Shown here: piece after piece, positions 58,791-64,000 of the stretch
How positions within the stretch are numbered: the first letter of the stretch is position 1
Layout: each line of letters starts with the position of its first letter
Assembly: GCA_947460975.1 (NCBI GenBank)
Contig: CANHGO010000001.1
Span: forward strand, 558,001 to 622,000
Direction of reading: 5' to 3'
Length of the DNA: 64,000 nt
Origin: Cytophagaceae bacterium
GTDB taxonomy: Bacteria > Bacteroidota > Bacteroidia > Cytophagales > Spirosomataceae
The notes under the pieces: generated by a model
The model's database searches: none
Seen by the model: only the letters and a program-made list of their open reading frames with translations
Told to the model about the DNA's origin: nothing
Translations under genes and position numbers: made by a program

Positions 58791-60884
58791 ATGGCACGCG
58801 ATTTAAGATTTACTAGAAACATTGGTATTGCTGCGCACATTGATGCTGGTAAAACCACCACAACAGAACGTATTCTCTACTATGCTGGGGTTTCTCACAA
58901 AATAGGTGAGGTACATGATGGAGCGGCTACCATGGACTGGATGGAGCAAGAGCAGGAGCGTGGAATCACGATCACATCGGCAGCAACCACAGTAGGTTGG
59001 AAATACCGCGATCAAGATTATCACATCAACATTATTGACACTCCGGGTCACGTAGATTTTACCGTAGAGGTAAATCGTTCTTTACGTGTATTAGATGGTC
59101 TAGTATTTTTGTTTTCGGCGGTAGATGGCGTTGAGCCACAGTCGGAGACTAACTGGCGTTTGGCGAATAACTACAATGTAGCTCGTATTGGATTTGTCAA
59201 TAAGATGGACCGTTCGGGTGCTGATTTCTTAAACGTGTGTAAGCAGGTGAAAGAGATGTTAGGTAGTTATGCGGTGCCACTTCAATTGCCAATTGGGGCT
59301 GAAGATGGTTTCGAAGGGGTAGTTGACTTGGTTAACTTCCGTGGAATTAAGTGGAATGAGTCAGATAAAGGTATGACGTTTGTAGAAGTTCCTATTCCAG
59401 ATGATATGTTGGAAGAGGCGACTGAATACCGTGAGAAATTATTAGAAGCAGTAGCTGAGTTTGATGAGACTTTGATGGAGAAATACTTCGAAGATCCTGC
59501 GTCCATCACAGAAGATGAAATTTTAGCAGCTTTACGTGCGGCAACTATATCAATGAAAATTGTTCCAATGCTTTGCGGTTCATCTTTCAAAAACAAAGGT
59601 GTTCAGACGATGTTGGATTACGTGATGGCCATTTTGCCTTCACCAATGGACAAAGAAGGAGTAAAAGGAGTTCACCCAGATACCGGCGCTGAAATCTTAA
59701 GAAAGCCAAGTGAGTCTGAGCCATTTGCGGCTTTGGCATTTAAAATTGCGACTGACCCTTACGTGGGTCGTTTATGTTTCATCCGTGCTTATTCAGGAGG
59801 TTTAGATTCAGGTTCTTATGTATTGAACAACCGTTCAGGAAATAAGGAGCGTATCTCTCGTATTTTCCAAATGCACGCAAATAAGCAAAATGCGATTCCT
59901 CGCTTAGGTGCTGGAGATATTGGTGCGGTGGTAGGATTTAAAGATATTAAAACGGGGGATACTCTTTCTGACGAGAAGCATCCAATTATATTAGAGGCAA
60001 TGGATTTCCCTGAACCAGTTATTGGTTATGCGATTGAGCCTAAGAAAGCGGCTGATGCTGATAACTTCTCTAAAGCGATCACTAAGTTGATCGAAGAAGA
60101 TCCTACTTTACAAGTGGAATCTAACGAGGAAACAGGTCAAACCATCATCAAAGGAATGGGTGAGCTTCACCTAGAAATTATCATCGACCGTATGCGTCGT
60201 GAATTTAATGTAGAAGTAAACCAAGGTGCTCCTCAAGTTGCTTACAAGGAGTCTTTAACTAAGACAACTGAACACCGCGAGGTTTACAAAAAACAATCAG
60301 GTGGTCGTGGTAAGTTTGCTGATATCGTATTTGAAATCGGGCCAAGAGAAGACGAAAAACCAGGTTTAGAATTTGTTAATAACATTGTGGGTGGTGTGAT
60401 TCCTCGTGAATTTATTCCAGCGGTTCAAAAAGGATTTGAGGAAGCGATGAAAACGGGAGCTTTAGCAGGATATCCAATGGATTCAATGAAAGTTCGTTTA
60501 TTCCACGGATCTTTCCACGATGTCGATTCAGATTCATTATCATTTGAATTAGCAGCCCGTATGGGTTACAAAGAATCAGCGAAACAAGCTGGTGCTAAAT
60601 TGATGGAGCCAATCATGGCCGTGGATGTCGTTACTCCTGATGAGTACACAGGTCCAATCACAGGTGACTTAAACCGTCGCCGTGGAATCATGAAGGGTAT
60701 GGATTCCCGTCAAGGAGCTGTAATCTTGAAGGCTGATGTGCCTCTTTCTGAATTATTTGGTTACGTAACTGATTTACGTACGATGTCTTCAGGACGTGCT
60801 ACAGCATCATTGACGTTCTCTCACTACGAATTTGTTCCACAAAACCTTGCGGAAGAAGTAGTTAAGAAAGCAAAAGGATTGTAA
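58791..60884 (+). CDS. fusA: Elongation factor G
   Basis: This 697-residue translational GTPase moves tRNA and mRNA through the ribosome. GTPase motifs are [19 protein letters not shown] at 14-32, DTPGHVDF near 83-90 and NKMDRSG near 137. The five-domain layout continues with [10 protein letters not shown] near 456 and a C-terminal domain V ending [18 protein letters not shown]. Codon use here is strongly biased (GGT, CGT, GAA), as in highly expressed genes. It is transcribed alone rather than in the str operon. Confidence 0.98.
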   Translation: MARDLRFTRNIGIAAHIDAGKTTTTERILYYAGVSHKIGEVHDGAATMDWMEQEQERGITITSAATTVGWKYRDQDYHINIIDTPGHVDFTVEVNRSLRVLDGLVFLFSAVDGVEPQSETNWRLANNYNVARIGFVNKMDRSGADFLNVCKQVKEMLGSYAVPLQLPIGAEDGFEGVVDLVNFRGIKWNESDKGMTFVEVPIPDDMLEEATEYREKLLEAVAEFDETLMEKYFEDPASITEDEILAALRAATISMKIVPMLCGSSFKNKGVQTMLDYVMAILPSPMDKEGVKGVHPDTGAEILRKPSESEPFAALAFKIATDPYVGRLCFIRAYSGGLDSGSYVLNNRSGNKERISRIFQMHANKQNAIPRLGAGDIGAVVGFKDIKTGDTLSDEKHPIILEAMDFPEPVIGYAIEPKKAADADNFSKAITKLIEEDPTLQVESNEETGQTIIKGMGELHLEIIIDRMRREFNVEVNQGAPQVAYKESLTKTTEHREVYKKQSGGRGKFADIVFEIGPREDEKPGLEFVNNIVGGVIPREFIPAVQKGFEEAMKTGALAGYPMDSMKVRLFHGSFHDVDSDSLSFELAARMGYKESAKQAGAKLMEPIMAVDVVTPDEYTGPITGDLNRRRGIMKGMDSRQGAVILKADVPLSELFGYVTDLRTMSSGRATASLTFSHYEFVPQNLAEEVVKKAKGL

Positions 60885-60903
60885 AATTCTTTTAAGATCA
60901 TTA

Positions 60904-60934
60904 AAAGCCCGAGCGTGATGTTCGGGCTTTTTTT
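60904..60934 (+). terminator. Terminator of fusA
   Basis: AAAGCCCGA (60904-60912) pairs with TCGGGCTTT (60922-60930) over a 9-base loop, followed by four more T. The 5' A-run also makes it usable by the convergent acyltransferase gene. Confidence 0.9.
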
Positions 60935-60953
60935 ATACAGTTGAGCCAAGGAC

Positions 60954-61988
60954 TTAGGAAACAAAAAACCTTTTAAAACTTTGTATTGGCTTTTCAATCA
61001 AATTAAGTGATAGAAAAGAAAAGGTGAACAACACGATAAAAGGCACTATATTAAAAGGCAATTCGGGGATAGGGATGTGTAATTTTCCGGCGATTTTAAA
61101 GAATAGATCGGGGACCAACATATGATATAAATAAATGCCATAGGACATTTGGCCGATTAAACGCAAAGGACTGGTCGACAGAATTTTGGCAAAATTTCCG
61201 GGTTGCATGGCATAAAAAAGTACGGCAACCGAAACCAAAGAGGTGAACGTTCTAAAAAATAATTGTTTGACTAAATCGGCATCCGTGTTCTTTAGGCAGA
61301 TCATTAAAAAACAAAATACAACGGGAATAATCAATCGTCGGATCCATACTGATATTTCTGCGGACCTTCCATCGCGGATGTAATGCGCTAATAGAGCACC
61401 CCAAGCGAAGGTATCCACGCAGGTCAACATATACACCCCGATTCCTTGTTGGAGATGCACAGAATAATACCTGAACGCAATCCCAAAAAGCACGCAAAAC
61501 CATAAAAAATAGGCCCGAAAACGACTCGAAATTAACAAAATACAAAAAGGCCAAAGTACATAAAACTGCTCCTCTACCGACAATGACCAATACGGAGACA
61601 AGGTATCAGCCCAGTTGGTATGCTGCTCCAACCAATGATTATACAAGTAAGTCCAATAATACCATGGATGCGCATAAAAGTCGCTATTAATCGAGATAGA
61701 GGCTCTTTTCAAAACCAACAACCCCGCCAACACTAAAAAATAAATGGGGAAAATACGGAGAGCTCTGCGGATAACGAAGTTCTTAAACGAGCGAAAAAAT
61801 TGCGCTTTGGTCTGTTGCTCCATTAAGATATTGGAAATCAAATAGCCCGACAAAACAAAAAATAAGGTTACTCCGATAGGGCCATTAGGTAAAATATTAA
61901 TTCCAACTCCCTCCGGGAACCAATGGAAAACCAAGACCAATAAAATAGCGATGGCACGAACTCCATCTAAAGCCGGAATATATTTCAT
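60954..61988 (-). CDS. Acyltransferase family 3 (OafA/OatA-like) membrane protein
   Basis: This 344-residue membrane protein has about ten helices. The N-terminal Acyl_transf_3 signature is YIPALDGVRAIAILLVLVFHW, with the catalytic histidine at residue 22 and conserved arginine in GVRA. SGYLISNILM near 47, SVEEQFYVLWP near 132, and GIYLYHMLVPD near 287 are also family motifs. It O-acetylates a surface glycan or lipid. There is no SGNH C-terminal domain. Confidence 0.92.
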   Translation of the reverse strand: MKYIPALDGVRAIAILLVLVFHWFPEGVGINILPNGPIGVTLFFVLSGYLISNILMEQQTKAQFFRSFKNFVIRRALRIFPIYFLVLAGLLVLKRASISINSDFYAHPWYYWTYLYNHWLEQHTNWADTLSPYWSLSVEEQFYVLWPFCILLISSRFRAYFLWFCVLFGIAFRYYSVHLQQGIGVYMLTCVDTFAWGALLAHYIRDGRSAEISVWIRRLIIPVVFCFLMICLKNTDADLVKQLFFRTFTSLVSVAVLFYAMQPGNFAKILSTSPLRLIGQMSYGIYLYHMLVPDLFFKIAGKLHIPIPELPFNIVPFIVLFTFSFLSLNLIEKPIQSFKRFFVS

Positions 61989-62104
61989 TCAGACAAAGCT
62001 AAAAAAACGTGCGCAGGAATCAAACCTCTTATCCACCTATATCCCACTTTATCCCCCGCTTGTATCTTTTGTCTAAAACTCAAGATACTTTCAAACTTTG
62101 GATG

Positions 62105-62112
62105 TATTTTTG
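62105..62112 (+). promoter_or_regulatory. Candidate -7 box for the ABC ATPase gene
   Basis: TATTTTTG matches TAnnTTTG, ending 20 bases before ATG 62133. No TTG at the right distance; the -33 part is weak. Confidence 0.4.
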
Positions 62113-62132
62113 AATGAATTATAGATTTACAC

Positions 62133-62843
62133 ATGACTAAAATAATTGAGACCCAAAATATTTCCAAACGCTACGTGATGGGCGAAGAGGTAATCGATGC
62201 ATTAAAGAACATCAATATCTCCGTGAACAAAGGCGAATATGTGGCTTTTATGGGACCCTCTGGATCTGGTAAATCAACACTCATGAACATAGTAGGCTGT
62301 TTAGATACGCCTAGCACCGGAAAATATATTCTTAACGGACAAGACGTTTCTGAAATGTCGGAAAACGAGTTGGCCGCCGTCAGAAATAAAGAAATTGGAT
62401 TTGTTTTTCAAACGTTCAACTTACTTCCGCGCCAATCAGCACTTGAAAATGTAGCTCTCCCATTAATTTATGCAGGATATTCCAAAGCAAGAAGAACTGA
62501 AATTGCCATGGAAACCTTGCGTGGCGTAGGTTTAGATAATCGTGCTCTGCATAAGCCCAATGAACTTTCAGGGGGACAAAGACAACGTGTGGCCGTAGCA
62601 CGTGCACTCGTAAACGACCCATCGATTTTATTAGCAGATGAGCCCACAGGTAACTTAGATTCAAAAACTTCCTACGAAATCATGGACCTTTTTGACCAAT
62701 TACATAAAAAAGGAAATACCATTGTCATGGTAACCCACGAGGATGACATCGCTCAATATGCGCACCGGATCATTCGTTTGCGCGATGGTTTGATTGAATC
62801 AGATACCATCAACACCAATGTCAGAAAAGTAGAGAAAGGGTAA
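62133..62843 (+). CDS. ABC transporter ATP-binding protein (MacB/LolD type)
   Basis: The 236-residue ATPase has Walker [10 protein letters not shown] near 42-50, Q-loop [12 protein letters not shown] near 92, signature [15 protein letters not shown] near 144, Walker [13 protein letters not shown] near 165 and the H-loop in MVTHEDD. The sequence FQTFNLL with LSGGQRQR is typical of type VII MacB/LolD export ATPases. Its permease is not adjacent (rplS is convergent). It acts with separately encoded FtsX/MacB-like permeases. Confidence 0.93.
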   Translation: MTKIIETQNISKRYVMGEEVIDALKNINISVNKGEYVAFMGPSGSGKSTLMNIVGCLDTPSTGKYILNGQDVSEMSENELAAVRNKEIGFVFQTFNLLPRQSALENVALPLIYAGYSKARRTEIAMETLRGVGLDNRALHKPNELSGGQRQRVAVARALVNDPSILLADEPTGNLDSKTSYEIMDLFDQLHKKGNTIVMVTHEDDIAQYAHRIIRLRDGLIESDTINTNVRKVEKG

Positions 62844-62875
62844 ACTAATTTTCAATTTTTCGAAATAAATTAAAC

Positions 62876-62908
62876 AAAAAAAGCTGTTCATTTCTGAACA
62901 GCTTTTTT
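62876..62908. terminator. Bidirectional terminator between the ABC ATPase gene and rplS
   Basis: AAAAAAAGCTGTTCA (62876-62890) and TGAACAGCTTTTTT (62895-62908) form a stem of at least 14 bp over a 4-base loop, with A- and T-runs on both sides. It can serve both convergent genes. Confidence 0.92.
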
Positions 62909-62927
62909 ATTTATAAAAATCTCAAAC

Positions 62928-63281
62928 CTATTTTTTCTTCTCTTTTACACGAGCCGCTTTTCCTTGCTTACCTCTCATGTAGTATAAGCGAGCACGACGA
63001 ACTTTCCCACGACGGGTAACCTCGATCTTGTCAACATTTGGAGACAAGATTGGGAAGATACGCTCTACTCCAATTCCATTTGAAATCTTACGAACGGTAA
63101 AGGTCTCTCCAGCACCTGAATTCTTGCGCTGAATAACTAAACCTTGGAATACCTGGATACGCTCCTTGTTTCCTTCACGAATTTTTACGTGTACATTAAC
63201 TGTATCGCCAGCTCCAAATTCTGGATGCTCCGCTCTACGTGGTGCACTTTCTGATTCAACAAACTTAATTAATTCACTCAT
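62928..63281 (-). CDS. rplS: 50S ribosomal protein L19
   Basis: This 117-residue protein is bL19, at the 30S-50S interface. It shows [29 protein letters not shown]-type sequence in the first half ([24 protein letters not shown]) and [17 protein letters not shown] with [20 protein letters not shown]-type sequence in the second (visible as [20 protein letters not shown]). The C-terminal tail is lysine-rich. It has its own promoter and a strong leader hairpin and is separate from rpsP-rimM-trmD. Confidence 0.97.
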   Translation of the reverse strand: MSELIKFVESESAPRRAEHPEFGAGDTVNVHVKIREGNKERIQVFQGLVIQRKNSGAGETFTVRKISNGIGVERIFPILSPNVDKIEVTRRGKVRRARLYYMRGKQGKAARVKEKKK

Positions 63282-63303
63282 CTTTATTAAATTTTGGATG
63301 ATT

Positions 63304-63344
63304 ATCAGCGCTTAGCGGTCCAATTGTACATAAGCCGAGCTGAT
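63304..63344 (-). promoter_or_regulatory. Structured leader upstream of rplS
   Basis: In the rplS transcript AUCAGC (63344-63339) pairs with GCUGAU (63309-63304), and GCUUA (63335-63331) with UAAGC (63314-63310). This makes an 11-bp stem with a 3-base bulge on one side and a 16-base loop. It begins nine bases downstream of a TATCTTTG box and ends 22 bases before the ATG. It could be an autogenous L19-binding element; no U-run follows, so translation-level control is more likely. Confidence 0.6.
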
Positions 63345-63352
63345 TCGGGTTG

Positions 63353-63360
63353 CAAAGATA
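63353..63360 (-). promoter_or_regulatory. Candidate -7 box for rplS
   Basis: The minus strand reads TATCTTTGC, the extended form of TAnnTTTG. It lies 50 bases after the trpA stop and 72 bases before the rplS ATG. The -33 TTG is not clear. Confidence 0.55.
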
Positions 63361-63409
63361 GAAAAATAAAATCTTTTTTGAAAAGAATGATTAAAAATAA
63401 TCCTAAAAT

Positions 63410-64000
63410 TTATTTTAATCCCTTGATGCTTTTCACAAATCCCACAATTTCCTCTCGTAGATTTTTAGCATTCCCTAAAAGTTTTACAAATGCACTGCCT
63501 ATAATTGCCCCCGAGGCCCCATTTGAAGCCTTAATAAAACTTTCTCGGTCGGAGATTCCAAAGCCAACAAGCCTTGGATTTTTTAAATTCATGTTGTCAA
63601 TACGTTTGAAATAGGCTTCTTGGTCAGATGAAATACCTGTTTTGGCACCTGTGGTACTAGCAGATGATACCATATAAATAAATCCCTCACTAACGGCATC
63701 GATTTGCTTTATGCGCTCATCGGATGTTTGAGGGGTAATTAAAAAGATATTCAATAACCCATATTGTTCAAAAATAGACTGATAACTTAATTGATACTCT
63801 GCCAAAGGCAAATCAGGTAAAATTAACCCATCGACTCCCACTTCCTGGCATTTTTGACAAAAGCGCTCAACCCCAAATTGCAACACAGGATTAATATACC
63901 CCATCAATAAAACAGGAACAGAAATACTTTGCCGCATATTTTTAAGCTGATCAAACAGATGCGTCACGGTCATACCTTGATCTAAAGAAACTTGGTTTGA
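63410..64000 (-). CDS. trpA: Tryptophan synthase alpha chain (truncated by window edge)
   Basis: The frame is open to base 64000 and gives about 196 C-terminal residues. It starts within SNQVSLDQG-MTV, the conserved loop near the TrpA active-site glutamate. Other family features are PVLLMGYINPVLQFG, GVDGLILPDLPLAEY, ISPQT-type FLITPQTSDERI, YMVSSASTTGAKTG and GFGISDRESFIKAS, with GAIIGSAFVKLL near the end. TrpA cleaves indole-3-glycerol phosphate. The other trp genes would lie upstream, beyond this window. Confidence 0.96.
   Translation of the reverse strand, partial: SNQVSLDQGMTVTHLFDQLKNMRQSISVPVLLMGYINPVLQFGVERFCQKCQEVGVDGLILPDLPLAEYQLSYQSIFEQYGLLNIFLITPQTSDERIKQIDAVSEGFIYMVSSASTTGAKTGISSDQEAYFKRIDNMNLKNPRLVGFGISDRESFIKASNGASGAIIGSAFVKLLGNAKNLREEIVGFVKSIKGLK

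Noticed and set aside
62133-62843. The MacB-type ATPase as the missing CcmA
   Set aside because: Its Q-loop and signature sequence are those of MacB/LolD exporters and it is over 40 kb from the ccm genes.
1-64000. Mobile elements, prophage, CRISPR or defence island
   Set aside because: No transposase, integrase, phage structural gene, direct-repeat array, restriction or toxin-antitoxin genes were found, and gene content is typical chromosomal core.

Overview
This 64 kb window is AT-rich chromosomal DNA from a member of the Bacteroidota, most likely the order Cytophagales (aerobic, pigmented, gliding-type freshwater or marine lineages); I cannot name the genus. The assignment rests on two TonB-dependent receptors with an N-terminal carboxypeptidase-like plug domain, a GldJ-like SUMF1 lipoprotein, a GldE-like CNNM/CBS protein, BatD, LytS/LytTR and PhoB-like regulators, a CxxxY-type CcmE, start codons without Shine-Dalgarno sequences, and many copies of the Bacteroidota -7 promoter box TAnnTTTG, several with a TTG at the correct -33 spacing. 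No mobile elements, CRISPR arrays, prophage or rRNA genes were seen. Coding density is very high and no gene-free gap exceeds 300 bases.

Layout. 1-5.1 kb: partial TonB receptor, a divergent DUF3089 lipoprotein and mannose-1-phosphate guanylyltransferase, then a leftward pair of a CarH-type B12-photosensor MerR regulator and the carotenoid hydratase gene cruF. 5.1-10.6 kb: tRNA-His, Mn-type sodA, tadA-aroC-batD, and two outer-membrane barrel-like proteins. 10.8-16.5 kb: a PhyH dioxygenase, ruvX, a YcxB-like membrane protein, a phosphoribosyltransferase, aroE, a DedA protein, a ComA-like phosphosulfolactate synthase, a DUF2147 protein and a PaaI-type thioesterase. 16.5-25.1 kb: feoAB (ferrous iron uptake) divergent from ccmBCDEF (cytochrome c maturation), a small membrane protein and gldE. 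25.1-35.8 kb: menF-menI (menaquinone), a histidine phosphatase, a LytS/LytTR pair, an AI-2E-type permease, an orphan PhoB-like regulator, a GHL10 glycoside hydrolase, a PaaE-like flavin/2Fe-2S reductase, an M3 peptidase and a small lipoprotein. 35.8-42.5 kb: a small membrane protein with dsbD, then glyA-tatC-ABC-F. 42.5-50.6 kb: a very large ThuA/sugar dehydrogenase/PKD/cytochrome c protein, a secreted dienelactone hydrolase translationally coupled to a 45-residue lipoprotein, a PhyH dioxygenase divergent from an AraC regulator, TerC and a DPM1-like glycosyltransferase. 50.6-64 kb: a TPP-riboswitch-controlled TonB receptor, mfd, gldJ-like, comF, fusA, an acyltransferase, a MacB-type ATPase, rplS with a structured leader, and partial trpA.

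How genes work together. The ccm cluster, dsbD and the cytochrome c domain of the ThuA protein point to periplasmic c-type cytochromes. feoAB supplies iron for them. aroE, aroC, menF, menI and trpA belong to the chorismate-menaquinone-tryptophan network but are scattered. The strongest regulatory observations are a probable light-sensing, adenosylcobalamin-binding repressor beside a carotenoid gene, a thiamin-sensing riboswitch in front of a lone outer-membrane receptor, and a bulged hairpin leader in front of rplS. I see no obviously new multi-gene system; most of the window is conserved housekeeping and envelope functions.
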